Below the pieces are notes generated by a model. It saw only the letters and a program-made list of their open reading frames with translations, did no database searches and was not told the DNA's origin. The translations under genes and the position numbers were made by a program. A stretch of 64,000 nt of DNA. It comes from Candidatus Tenebribacter davisii (GTDB lineage Bacteria > Cloacimonadota > Cloacimonadia > Cloacimonadales > TCS61). The stretch lies in assembly GCA_030765535.1 (NCBI GenBank), contig JAVCCH010000194.1, forward strand, positions 1-64,000, written 5' to 3'. The first letter of the stretch is position 1. The number at the start of each line of letters is the position of its first letter. This document shows positions 55,703-64,000 of this stretch, piece after piece.

Positions 55703-58420
55703 TTATTTCCCTCTCGTTATGGGAAAGTCCATTCCCTTTGAATCAACAACAGGATACTGTACTTCCTGCCTATACTTTTTAGTGATCTCAGGAAGCTGTT
55801 CTTCAATATAACTCATCAGCTTTCTTACAGTAACCGTTTCTCCTATACCTGATGCTTTCCCATTAAGGCCTTCTAAAAGCGTATATGTGAAAACTCCATG
55901 ACCTAGTTCTTTCACTTCGGTCGCAAACTGATCTTTTGACGATGCGGCCACGATATGCACACCGGTTGATCTTGATAATTGCGAGAGTGCTTTTCTGTCC
56001 TCAAATCCTCTGAATGCCAATAAAACAGCTCCGGATTTACATGCATCTATCAGAACCAGTATTTTTTGAGCTTTAATATTTTTAATTGCTGTAGCAAGTT
56101 CATCCGATGAAATAGCTTTTTTCTTAACATTCTCTTCTCTTTCAGGATAAGTTAATTCGTGAGGTATAAAATACCATTTGTCATTTATATTCTCACCATG
56201 TCCTGCCAGGTAGATCAAGACAGCATCTTGTGGATTAGTACTTTCAAGCTGTTTAAGCTTTGCTAATATCCCTTCCTTTGTTGCTTGTGTATCGTAAACT
56301 TCTATGACACGGGTACTCTTAAATAATCCATTGTCATTGTTCCTAAAAAAATCAGCGATACTTTTTGCGTCAGGATTAGCGTAATTCAGGTTCAGTGCCG
56401 GATTTTTATATTTATTTATTCCAACAACCAGAACGCTTAATGATACATCCTTTTCAGGAGCAAGAAGCTTTATTATTATCTCGGATGGATTTGATTCAGT
56501 TCTGTCTCTGCTAAATCCGACAGCTCTGAACATATTTAGTCCATCAACCAGTGTGATCGTATACGATTTTGTGCTTTCATTTCCTTTGGGAACGATCTTT
56601 ATTCCTCTTGTTTCTTCACTTACGACCTTTCCGTTATGGTATAACCTTATCTCATCAATTCCTCCACCCATATCTTTAGCAGAGATCTTGATTATGATCT
56701 CTTCATTCCTTACTTCTGAATTTGACTCAGGTGAAATTATCCTGATCTCCGGAGGTAAAGCCACTCCTTGCCTTATATCTGAAACCGGTTCTACTTTCTT
56801 CCCCTGTAGCACTGAAGCTACATAAGCAGGATTGTAATATTTTTCATAAAAATTGTCTATTGAGTATACTTTATTTCCAATTCTTACATTTATATATTTT
56901 GCACCATTCGTAGAGGCATTAAAATAACCTTCCGGTGTTATAACGATCCATTCTCCATCTGAAAAAGCATAAAATTTAGCGACTTCGGTTTTATTAACTT
57001 TATCCTGAACCTGAATATGGTTTATCTCCTCTTTAAAATAGAATAATTCACTTTTATAATGTTTAAGATATATCAAAGGGCTGATTGCGTCATAGTAGAA
57101 TTCACTTTCTTTAAATGACTCCTTAAAAAATTCCTGCGGTATTTTTTTATAAAATTCATCAGGATCTTTATATATCCAATTGTAGTCTTTATTCTTATAT
57201 ATTTTGTATGTACTATTGTAAAAATTAAATATTTCTAAATCGGCTGTTGACAAATTCCAGATATTGTAGTTATAATAAATTTTAAGTTGTGTACCAACAT
57301 AGTTAAAACTTTTCTCAATATCCAAAAGTCGTCCATTTGCATAAGCTTGGTCCCGAAAAACTATTGGTTTCATACCGAATTCACGTTCTACTTCACCTGA
57401 AATTTTATCATAAAGTATAATATTAGCATTTTTATGACTGACTATGACTTGTCCCTCATTAGTAATAACCAGTGATTCAAAAGTGTTAACATTCTCGAAA
57501 AACAATGTTTTTTGTTTATAAATTCCGTTTTGCATAAAATCATAAATACTTAGTTCTATATTCGATATCCATTCCCAAGCCTTTTCTCCCTTTTCGGTAA
57601 AACTATCACGATTTAAAACTACTGAGTTGTTCTGCAGAACGGAAAATTTTTTACATTGTTTACCTGGAACACTATTTATGACAGCACCATTATTCAGATC
57701 ATATCTTAATAGTAGTGGATTATCCATATAATACCTATTCTCGTAAATATATTTTAAGGCAGCATCCACTTTTAATAGATCATGATGAACTCGTCCTTTT
57801 ATAATACCTTTTTTCTTTATAGTTAAATTTTCATCATAGATCACATAACCTGTTTCTCCAAGTTTTACTTCTTCGGTGTTGCTGAAAAATATCCCAAAAT
57901 AATCATAACCAAGATTTGTTAAATTAGAACAATCAGAATCATCAGTTTTTTCTGGAAATTTAATTTCCGATCCATCTTCAATATCATAAATACTTACTCC
58001 GGATGAACCATCATCAACATAAAAATACTTAAGATTTTTTGTGATTGATATTTTCCCATTATTTTCGATTTTAGGAAAGGTAAATGTCTTTAGTTTTTCT
58101 CCGTTAACATTATAAATCTCAGCTAGCTTTTTTCCGTTAATAATAATAAACCGTTCATTGTCCAAAAAATTAGTTACTCTACCATTAATTTTCAATGTTC
58201 TTAATTCTCGTCCTTCTGATATTTCCCAGATTTTTTTATTATTCTTTCCTGAACTTACCAAATATTTACCGTCCTGAGAAACAGCAAATGAATATGCACC
58301 ATCAGTATGCCCTGTTTGAACAAATATTTCCGGAATTTCTGTAGTTTCGCTTTTTAATAAAGTAAAAGACAGCAGAAGTAAAAACAACAATAATTTCGTT
58401 AAAATAATACGGTTATGCAT
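55703..58420 (-). CDS. Caspase-like protease with degenerate propeller region
   Basis: 905 residues, GGAGAT upstream. Signal peptide 1-24. The first 480 residues hold one recognisable WD-like blade (GHTDGAYSFAVSQDGKYLVS...KKIWEIS) and then diverged beta-rich sequence I cannot assign. The constant block begins near residue 488, with catalytic His741 (YLAGHGEN) and Cys794 (IDACKSGA). First complete paralogue of the array, 77 bp after the remnant. The N-terminus of the remnant is similar to this protein's first blade, so the two share an ancestor. Confidence 0.87.
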   Translation of the reverse strand: MHNRIILTKLLLFLLLLSFTLLKSETTEIPEIFVQTGHTDGAYSFAVSQDGKYLVSSGKNNKKIWEISEGRELRTLKINGRVTNFLDNERFIIINGKKLAEIYNVNGEKLKTFTFPKIENNGKISITKNLKYFYVDDGSSGVSIYDIEDGSEIKFPEKTDDSDCSNLTNLGYDYFGIFFSNTEEVKLGETGYVIYDENLTIKKKGIIKGRVHHDLLKVDAALKYIYENRYYMDNPLLLRYDLNNGAVINSVPGKQCKKFSVLQNNSVVLNRDSFTEKGEKAWEWISNIELSIYDFMQNGIYKQKTLFFENVNTFESLVITNEGQVIVSHKNANIILYDKISGEVEREFGMKPIVFRDQAYANGRLLDIEKSFNYVGTQLKIYYNYNIWNLSTADLEIFNFYNSTYKIYKNKDYNWIYKDPDEFYKKIPQEFFKESFKESEFYYDAISPLIYLKHYKSELFYFKEEINHIQVQDKVNKTEVAKFYAFSDGEWIVITPEGYFNASTNGAKYINVRIGNKVYSIDNFYEKYYNPAYVASVLQGKKVEPVSDIRQGVALPPEIRIISPESNSEVRNEEIIIKISAKDMGGGIDEIRLYHNGKVVSEETRGIKIVPKGNESTKSYTITLVDGLNMFRAVGFSRDRTESNPSEIIIKLLAPEKDVSLSVLVVGINKYKNPALNLNYANPDAKSIADFFRNNDNGLFKSTRVIEVYDTQATKEGILAKLKQLESTNPQDAVLIYLAGHGENINDKWYFIPHELTYPEREENVKKKAISSDELATAIKNIKAQKILVLIDACKSGAVLLAFRGFEDRKALSQLSRSTGVHIVAASSKDQFATEVKELGHGVFTYTLLEGLNGKASGIGETVTVRKLMSYIEEQLPEITKKYRQEVQYPVVDSKGMDFPITRGK

Positions 58421-58497
58421 AATATCTCCTTAAAATCTGGTTGTCAAATACCCAACAACAGTAATTTAATAGCATAAAAGTTAACAATAATATGATT

Positions 58498-58761
58498 TTA
58501 TAACTTCCCGCTACTCAACGGAAAGTCCATTCCCTTTGAATCAACAACAGGATACTGTACTTCCTGCCTATACTTTTTAGTGATCTCAGGAAGTTGTTCC
58601 TCAATATAGCTCATCAGTTTTCTGACTGTAACTGTTTCTCCTTTGCCTGATGCTTTCCCATTAAGACCTTTACCCGATAAAATATACTTCCCGCCGGCTA
58701 TAATTTTAACGGCATTAGTATAGCCGAAGCTACCGCTTATGTGACCCATCTGCACAATCAT
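58498..58761 (-). pseudogene. In-frame deletion remnant of a caspase-like gene
   Basis: 87 residues whose start (ATGA) overlaps the stop of the DUF4384 gene. The first 31 residues (VQMGHISGSFGYTNAVKI, AGGKYILSGKG) match the first WD blade of the downstream paralogue; from about residue 32 it is the terminal 55 residues of the constant block (LNGKASGKGETVTVRKLMSY). The signal peptide, propeller and both catalytic residues are absent. Either a relic of a large in-frame deletion (about 800 codons) or a small translationally coupled by-product. It cannot be a protease. Confidence 0.8.
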
Positions 58762-60284
58762 TTCTCAAACACCGTCCATTGATAAACTTTCTCCGTAATT
58801 TCCTTTTTAGGATTCTTAATTTTGATTCCTCTCGTTAGAGCAATTTGGGAACTTATATCGACTTCAATAATATCGATATATGTCCCGTCTCCCATATTTT
58901 TTCTTTTATAATTAACAACAGGTTGCTTCTCTGTAGAAGCTTGTAAAATCAGCTGTTCCACACCACTCGGCTCGCAAATCACTCCATCAAAAGGAATTTG
59001 TATCCATTGATTTGCCTGGTCGGTTGCAATAGGATAATTATCTACAAGCAGAATTTTAGTGCCGTCTGCGAAAATATACATCAATCTGACAAAACAGGAT
59101 TTATTTGTTCTTACTAAAATCTTCGGTTCTTCATCGTAATAATAAATAACTGGTCCGTCCGACATTTTATCGGTTTGAATATCTACTTTCAGACAATTAT
59201 CAGTTTGGATTGAATTATATAATGCAAGTTTGCTTTGTAATGCCTGCTCTAAATTTTCAGGTTTTATCTTATCCCAGCCGATATTCACACAGGTAGTTTT
59301 ATTGACAAATAACTGGTTACTTTTAACGACCATTTTGTTAGAGTTTTCCATCGTTAAGGTTAAGAGCATCCCGTTATCCGATTCCATGATTTTTCCTCTG
59401 AAAACCAAGTCTGCCTCTTTATTTTTTGAATAGGAAATACTTTGCCATTTTTTTTTATCGGTGAGAATACCGGAACATATTTCTGCGAAATTCTTTCCAA
59501 AATTAGAGATGAAACCGGTATTTTCATATTCGAAGGGATAAAAAATAAACGAATAATTCCCAGATTGCTGAAGTAGGAAAGTCTTTAAAAGATCATTCGC
59601 TAAAGTCTCTGTGGATTTAGTAGTTGAGCCAACGAGAATTATCAGCTTGTTTTCGATCTTCTGTTGGGAAGGAAGTTTGCTGATATCATTCTGAAATTCA
59701 TTTTGCCATTTGTTCAAGAAAAGATAAATTTGAAGATCATCCTGGAGCAATCCGGTTTGAAAAATACACTCTTCGTATTTTTTGATGGACTGTTCAGGAT
59801 TATTCTCTGCCAGTTCTTCTGCAAAATCATAAACTTCGGAAATTTTCCTGATCGAGTTTTCGATCTTGTTTTTGAAAGAGTTCAGCAAGTCGTTTGCCGG
59901 AATACCGATAAGGAAATAAACATTCTCTGCTTCCTTTTCTGTTTTCAATATTTCATATCCCATTATTTCCAGGTCGGTTCGGATCTTGGTTTCGCTTAGG
60001 AAATATTCTTCAGCTTTTATTTGTGATCCGGTTCCAGCTTCTGATGAATGATTGATCGTTTCTCCCGACACATTACAGGAGATTGTAGAGGATGCATCTT
60101 TTAATGCTTCCAGTTTCGCAATATTTTCTGCCTCAAGAATATCTCCACTCCGAATTCTTGCGAAACTTTTACCGACGAAATAATCCGGATATTCTTTTGA
60201 AACATCAGATGTGAACCAATTTGGAATGGCTGATAATGCTATAGTAATTAATAGCATTACAAATATTGAAATTTTGGCTTTCAT
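58758..60284 (-). CDS. Exported LPP20/DUF4384-type protein heading the caspase array
   Basis: 508 residues, AGGAG ribosome site, signal peptide 1-19. Residues about 25-160 resemble the LPP20 region (PDYFVGKSFARIRSGDILEA). Residues about 380-480 look like DUF4384 (SCFVRLMYIFADGTKILLVDN, IQIPFDGVICEPSGVEQLIL), a domain often found beside or within caspase and CHAT proteases. No catalytic motif. It overlaps the remnant by 4 bases and is the first gene of the array, so it is the natural partner or regulator of the caspases. Domain calls are moderate, gene is sure. Confidence 0.75.
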   Translation of the reverse strand: MKAKISIFVMLLITIALSAIPNWFTSDVSKEYPDYFVGKSFARIRSGDILEAENIAKLEALKDASSTISCNVSGETINHSSEAGTGSQIKAEEYFLSETKIRTDLEIMGYEILKTEKEAENVYFLIGIPANDLLNSFKNKIENSIRKISEVYDFAEELAENNPEQSIKKYEECIFQTGLLQDDLQIYLFLNKWQNEFQNDISKLPSQQKIENKLIILVGSTTKSTETLANDLLKTFLLQQSGNYSFIFYPFEYENTGFISNFGKNFAEICSGILTDKKKWQSISYSKNKEADLVFRGKIMESDNGMLLTLTMENSNKMVVKSNQLFVNKTTCVNIGWDKIKPENLEQALQSKLALYNSIQTDNCLKVDIQTDKMSDGPVIYYYDEEPKILVRTNKSCFVRLMYIFADGTKILLVDNYPIATDQANQWIQIPFDGVICEPSGVEQLILQASTEKQPVVNYKRKNMGDGTYIDIIEVDISSQIALTRGIKIKNPKKEITEKVYQWTVFEK

Positions 60285-60340
60285 AAGTTATTCTCCTATA
60301 TTTTTTGTTTTAACGATTGCTAACACCAACGTTAATCAAC

Positions 60341-60421
60341 CTAGAGTGAAGTGGAAAGTTGAATAACATAAATACCCGCTGACTGAAAATAGTTCGCATT
60401 AACTTCAAATACATTCTTCAT
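60341..60421 (-). CDS. Possible 26-residue peptide or sorting-domain relic
   Basis: GAGGTGAAAAAGA precedes ATG 60421. The product ends QSAGIYVIQLSTSL, which recalls the SSGVYLYKLIT end of the sorting domains in this window. It could be a decayed fragment of such a gene, or chance. No other support. Confidence 0.2.
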   Translation of the reverse strand: MKNVFEVNANYFQSAGIYVIQLSTSL

Positions 60422-61004
60422 TCTTTTTCACCTCGCCTAATATAATATTTCTTTTACGCGAATTTGAAACTAAAGTTCGGAATTCGAAGTAAACTGTAAA
60501 AAGAAAAAGTTAACAAAATAAATAGTCTTCATAAAGCACTCCTTTATTAAAAAAGTTTAATAAGCAATGAAGATCTAAAGAAGTGCAAGTGTATCATAAA
60601 AGAGTCAGAAGGTTATAAGCATATACAAAATCTACACTTCCTTATCTACAGAGATGAAAATTCCCTTATCTTTTTTTTTGTCAATTATTTCATATTAGTT
60701 TTATATGAATAAATATGATATACAGCTTCGTTATGAAGTATTAGTGCATATTGTCAGGTAACACAAATACACTAATAAGTAATTATCGGCTGTTACAGAG
60801 CTTTTAAATTGAGCTTAACGGCTGTTTTGAATAGAATAAAGGTAGCCCCCAACCTTGGGGAGTATATACTAAGTAATTCTGTTGATAAGATCGTTGTTCT
60901 GTCCTTCTTACCCATACTACACCTGACATTTTACAAGATTTATAACTAAATAAATAACATAAAAACTCATAACAACTCAAAAAAAACTTGACTCTTCCCT
61001 GAAA

Positions 61005-61052
61005 ATTCTCATATTTGACTCAGTATTTCTCAAAGATTCTCATTTTTACTCA
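61005..61052. promoter_or_regulatory. Candidate MraZ operator (two direct repeats)
   Basis: ATTCTCAT(A)TTTGACTCA at 61005-61022 recurs as ATTCTCAT(T)TTTACTCA at 61036-61052, a period of 31 bp. More ACTCA/ACTCT elements lie at about 60965-60995. MraZ is known to bind tandem repeats just upstream of its own gene, so this is a likely autoregulatory site. Confidence 0.6.
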
Positions 61053-61070
61053 AATGATAAGGAGGATGTG

Positions 61071-61511
61071 ATGTCAGGTGAATTCTTAGGCACTTTTACT
61101 AACTCGGTCAATAAACTTAAATGGATCACTATTCCTGCTGTATTCAAGAAGAAACTTGATCCTCAGATAGAGCAGACCGTTATTATCACGCTAGGACCTA
61201 ATACAGATATAGCGATCTATCCGTTAGATAACTGGAAAGATAAAATTGAAAAGCTGAAAAACGGTACTGATCGTGATAAGAGGCTGCTTGCCAATTTACG
61301 TACATTTGCTTCTTCCGAACAGAAAATTGAGGCGAACGGCAGAATTAAGATAGGCTCTGAACTTTTAGAGATTGCAAATATCAAAGATAAGGTCATAGTT
61401 AAAGGATCAGGAAATTACATTTCTGTATGGAGTCCGGAAAATTACGAACAATTCCGTCAGAAACGTCTGGAAGAGCACAGAGAGCTCTTTAATTCTTTGG
61501 ATTATCAATAA
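61071..61511 (+). CDS. mraZ: Transcriptional regulator MraZ
   Basis: 146 residues from ATG 61071, 5 bases after GGAGG; a GTG three bases earlier is less likely. Two SpoVT/AbrB-like beta folds: GTFTNSVNKLKWITIPAVFKKKL and RIKIGSELLEIANIKDKVIVKG. MraZ binds DNA as a ring-shaped oligomer and controls the dcw cluster. Its stop overlaps the rsmH start by one base. Confidence 0.93.
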   Translation: MSGEFLGTFTNSVNKLKWITIPAVFKKKLDPQIEQTVIITLGPNTDIAIYPLDNWKDKIEKLKNGTDRDKRLLANLRTFASSEQKIEANGRIKIGSELLEIANIKDKVIVKGSGNYISVWSPENYEQFRQKRLEEHRELFNSLDYQ

Positions 61512-62443
61512 TGAAAGAATATCATGTTCCGGTATTATTGCCTGAATGTTTAGAAGCTTTAGATATTAGGGATAGCAAAGTTTATGTAGATGCCACCTTT
61601 GGAGGTGGAGGACATTCTGCCAAAATACTGGAAAGTGGAAAAGATATCCGATTATTCGGTTTAGATCAAGATCCTGATTCCATTAAACAAAGTTTAGTTC
61701 TGCAGGAAAAATATCCTGAAAAGTTTGTGATGATCAAAGAAAATTTTGCCAATCTAAGAACTGGACTTGCACTTGAAAGAATAAAAAAAGTTGATGGAAT
61801 ACTATTTGACTTGGGTGTTTCTTCTCATCAGATAAATGATCCGGCGCGAGGTTTCAGTTTTCAATATGATGGTAGCCTGGATATGAGAATGGATCAAAGT
61901 TCAGACCTTACAGCAGCCGATGTTGTGAATAATTATTCATTTGAAGAACTTGCTAAAATATTCAGAGAATTCGGTGAAGAAAAAGAGGCTGCAAGGATCG
62001 CAAATTGTATTATTTTAGAAAGATCAAAAGAGCAGATCAAAACAACTCTGCATTTAGCTAAGATCATTGAGAACTGTATCGTTTCCAAAAAGAGCATTAA
62101 AGCTAAGGCCAGAATATTCCAGGCTTTAAGGATCTATATCAATAAAGAGATGGATGTTTTGCGAACTGCTATAGAAGATTCTATCAAGATGTTAAATCCT
62201 GATGGCAGGATTGTTGTAATCTCGTATCATAGCTTGGAAGATAGAATTATCAAGAATATTTTTAAATTCGAAGCTAAATCTTGTATTTGTCCCCCGGAAT
62301 TCCCAAGGTGTGTATGTGATAAGATCTCAACAATAGAGATCTTATCACGAAAGCCTATTATTCCCACCTTACAAGAAATTGAAAATAACCCGCGAGCCAG
62401 AAGCGCAAAACTGAGAATAGCCCGAAAAAGGAGTGTTTTATGA
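61511..62443 (+). CDS. rsmH: 16S rRNA (cytosine(1402)-N(4))-methyltransferase
   Basis: 310 residues. YHVPVLLPECLEAL at the start, the SAM site YVDATFGGGGHSAKIL, ILFDLGVSSHQINDPARGFSF, and VVISYHSLEDRIIKN near the end are all family signatures; RARSAKLRIARK closes it. It modifies C1402 of 16S rRNA in the decoding centre. One-base overlap with mraZ and 4-base overlap (ATGA) with the next gene. Confidence 0.97.
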   Translation: MKEYHVPVLLPECLEALDIRDSKVYVDATFGGGGHSAKILESGKDIRLFGLDQDPDSIKQSLVLQEKYPEKFVMIKENFANLRTGLALERIKKVDGILFDLGVSSHQINDPARGFSFQYDGSLDMRMDQSSDLTAADVVNNYSFEELAKIFREFGEEKEAARIANCIILERSKEQIKTTLHLAKIIENCIVSKKSIKAKARIFQALRIYINKEMDVLRTAIEDSIKMLNPDGRIVVISYHSLEDRIIKNIFKFEAKSCICPPEFPRCVCDKISTIEILSRKPIIPTLQEIENNPRARSAKLRIARKRSVL

Positions 62444-62769
62444 AATGGAAATTTATTGTAATTGTTTTTTTAATTTTTGCTTCATTCTTTTGTCATTATA
62501 GTAATAAACACAAAATCATAGTTTACGGCCGCAGTCTTAATGGATCTCAAGAACTATTACAGGCTGAAAAAGTTATTAATCTGGATCTTGTTACAACTAA
62601 CAATAAACTTAGTTCTATGGATAGGATCCAGCAATTAGCTTTTGAGAACCTGAGTATGTTTTATCCAACAAACAATGATAATGTGCATAACATCAAGTTT
62701 AACAATAAGAAAGAAACATTCCGGTTAATAGATTACATTGTCCCTTCTGCTGAAGCATTAACACGATGA
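62440..62769 (+). CDS. FtsL-like short membrane protein
   Basis: 109 residues. One N-terminal transmembrane helix (FIVIVFLIFASFFCHYS), then a periplasmic stretch with a weak coiled coil (LLQAEKVINLDLVTTNNKLSSMDRIQQLA). The size, topology and location between rsmH and ftsI fit the divisome protein FtsL, which is very divergent in sequence. Identification rests on position. It overlaps rsmH by four bases and is followed by a strong terminator. Confidence 0.6.
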   Translation: MKWKFIVIVFLIFASFFCHYSNKHKIIVYGRSLNGSQELLQAEKVINLDLVTTNNKLSSMDRIQQLAFENLSMFYPTNNDNVHNIKFNNKKETFRLIDYIVPSAEALTR

Positions 62770-62775
62770 ATTATT

Positions 62776-62806
62776 GCTCATTCTTTATTGAATGAGCTTT
62801 TTTTTT
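62776..62806 (+). terminator. Intrinsic terminator between the ftsL-like gene and ftsI
   Basis: A perfect 8-bp stem (62776-62783 with 62790-62797) with a 6-nt loop is followed by nine T. The last T is directly before the ATG of the next gene. Confidence 0.85.
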
Positions 62807-64000
62807 ATGAATTCCAGAATAAAATTATTAGTAATTTTCAACATTATAATCATTATTATTTGGATAAGTTATCTTTTTTCTATTCAAATATTAGATGCAC
62901 ATCATCTTAAATCAGCTGTACAGATCCGTCAAAATCCTTCCAAAGAAATCTTGATCCCTAACAGAGGAAATATTTATGATCGTAATAATAGTCTGCTTGT
63001 AAGTTCAATAAAATATTACCAGTTAGACATTGATAGACGTGTAATAGTTAAAAATTGTAAAAAGAAAACAGATGTTAATCCAGCTGATATTTTTGCAAAA
63101 ATTACTCAGATAATATCTGAGAATAGTGACGTTAAGAAAAAAGTTCTGCTCAAACGTTTAAATAAAAATCCAATTAATTCAAGTGTTTACATTGCAACTG
63201 ATATTTCTGAAAATCAGCTTCATATCATTAAACAAGAATTTGCAAAAGAAAATATCAAAGGTCTCGTAACGTCTTTCAGTAAGATCAAGCGTTCTTATCC
63301 TCATGACAAACTTGGAGCAAACTTCATGGGGATCATTGATGATAAATGTAAAAATAATTCCGGGAATGTAATTTATACTACGCATGGAAAGAATGGAATT
63401 GAAGCTACCTATAATAGTCAACTTTCTGGAGAAGTCGGCTGGAGAGAGATGATATATGATGCCAACAATCAAATTATTCCGCTATTATTTCTCAAAGAAA
63501 AATCAGCTCAACCCGGACAATCGATCTATCTCACTATTGATAAAAGAATTCAGGAAATTGTAGAAGAAAATTTATTGATCGGATTGAAAGAATACAAAGC
63601 CAAAAATGCCATCGGAATTGTTATGGATCCTAACACAGCCGAGATCCTTGCTCTGGCAGGTATTACAAAGGATCACGAAAAAAAATCAGCGAAAGAGCTG
63701 CGTTCCGTTACCGATATTGCAGTTTCTTTTATGTTCGAACCGGGCTCTACCTTAAAACCGATAACAGCTTTACTGGCTTTAGAAAAAGGAATTTATAACC
63801 CTACAGATAAGATCGACTGCAAAAATTACCACCTGGAGTATGAATCTGAAGAAAGGATAATTAAGGATGACCACAAATTCAAGACTTTAAGTTTTAAAGA
63901 TATTATTGCCTATTCCAGTAATGTAGGCATAAGTAAAATAGTAGAAAAGATTGGAAGTAAGTTACTTTATGAAAGAATGATCGCAATGGGCTTCGGGCAT
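62807..64000 (+). CDS. ftsI: Penicillin-binding protein, FtsI (PBP3)-like, cut by window edge
   Basis: 398 residues visible; the frame is open at the edge. One N-terminal helix (LLVIFNIIIIIIWISYLFSI), the PBP dimer region (IPNRGNIYDRNNSLLVSS), then the transpeptidase domain (LTIDKRIQEIVEENL, AIGIVMDPNTAEILALA). The catalytic SxxK is STLK in FEPGSTLKPITAL, and SxN is SSN in YSSNVGISK; the KTG motif lies beyond the window. By position it is the septal transpeptidase. No ribosome site is visible since the ATG follows the terminator T run. Confidence 0.9.
   Translation, partial: MNSRIKLLVIFNIIIIIIWISYLFSIQILDAHHLKSAVQIRQNPSKEILIPNRGNIYDRNNSLLVSSIKYYQLDIDRRVIVKNCKKKTDVNPADIFAKITQIISENSDVKKKVLLKRLNKNPINSSVYIATDISENQLHIIKQEFAKENIKGLVTSFSKIKRSYPHDKLGANFMGIIDDKCKNNSGNVIYTTHGKNGIEATYNSQLSGEVGWREMIYDANNQIIPLLFLKEKSAQPGQSIYLTIDKRIQEIVEENLLIGLKEYKAKNAIGIVMDPNTAEILALAGITKDHEKKSAKELRSVTDIAVSFMFEPGSTLKPITALLALEKGIYNPTDKIDCKNYHLEYESEERIIKDDHKFKTLSFKDIIAYSSNVGISKIVEKIGSKLLYERMIAMGFGH

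Larger units (their letters stand above)
49598..58665. repeat. Paralogous C-terminal coding blocks shared by four genes
   Basis: Blocks at 49598-50854, 52442-53698 and 55703-56959 each encode 418 nearly colinear residues with no length difference between them. A fourth at 58498-58665 encodes only the last 55. The stretch from the catalytic Cys to the end is the least variable. These repeats are large enough for homologous recombination. Confidence 0.9.
60285..61070. other. Long intergenic region before mraZ
   Basis: 786 bp between divergent genes. It contains a perfect 6-bp stem with a 2-nt loop (CCCCAA at 60847-60852, TTGGGG at 60855-60860) followed by the palindrome AGTATATACT. On the minus strand there are two tiny frames, of which one (60341-60421) has a ribosome site. 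The last 110 bp are rich in ACTCA repeats in front of mraZ. Nothing else gene-like is seen. Confidence 0.5.

Overview
This AT-rich window reads as chromosome of a free-living, probably anaerobic, diderm bacterium. The clues are lipoproteins with lipoboxes, an MlaE-type permease, and two exported proteins ending in the NYPNPFNP / SSGVYLYKL type of C-terminal sorting (FlgD-like) domain. That domain is typical of the Fibrobacterota-Chlorobiota-Bacteroidota superphylum and neighbours such as Cloacimonadota. The lineage is an inference: no rRNA is present. The organism probably uses selenocysteine, because selD carries an in-frame UGA.

Layout. 1-3.1 kb: two exported proteins on the minus strand, a truncated C10 (streptopain-like) protease and a protein with a sorting domain. 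3.3-7.4 kb: M16 zinc protease, N-formylglutamate amidohydrolase-like enzyme, tRNA-Gly(CCC), ogt. 7.4-16.7 kb (minus): htpG; a pyrR gene at the end of an operon with two paralogous sensor kinases that have extracytoplasmic TPR domains; uvrC. 16.9-22.2 kb: four glycosyltransferases, one fused to a cyclic-nucleotide-binding domain. 22.4-25.2 kb: tmRNA followed by an AT-rich accessory patch holding a GIY-YIG protein and a large protein with a HEPN-like Rx4H motif. 25.3-31.4 kb: ArsR regulator/thiol protein/permease cassette with a palindromic operator, MFS transporter, ferritin-like protein, selenocysteine-containing SelD, an S24-type repressor with twin operators, and small genes.

31.6-37.7 kb (plus): a lipoprotein/LysM envelope pair, then pgpH, ybeY, a CNNM/CorC-like protein, a DUF3108 protein and a VanZ-like protein in a tight operon. 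37.7-44.6 kb (minus): a housekeeping run gcvH, gmk, rpoZ, family-4 UDG, dnaB, mlaE, a solute-binding lipoprotein, trmL, dapA and a Cys-rich protein. 44.7-47.4 kb: two response regulators that should make and degrade c-di-GMP. 48.0-60.3 kb: an FG-GAP repeat exported protein, then the most unusual locus of the window. In that locus a DUF4384-type exported protein is followed by a deletion remnant and three complete exported caspase-like (C14) proteases. The three share a nearly constant 418-residue C-terminal block and carry entirely different N-terminal sensor regions (WD40 propeller plus PDZ; lipoprotein propeller; degenerate propeller). 61.1-64 kb: start of the division and cell wall cluster mraZ-rsmH-ftsL-like-ftsI, with a strong intrinsic terminator directly before ftsI.

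Overall the window mixes stable core operons with accessory patches: the tmRNA-adjacent patch, the caspase array and the glycosyltransferase group. Nucleotide signalling recurs: c-di-GMP enzymes, a c-di-AMP phosphodiesterase candidate and a cNMP-binding fusion.
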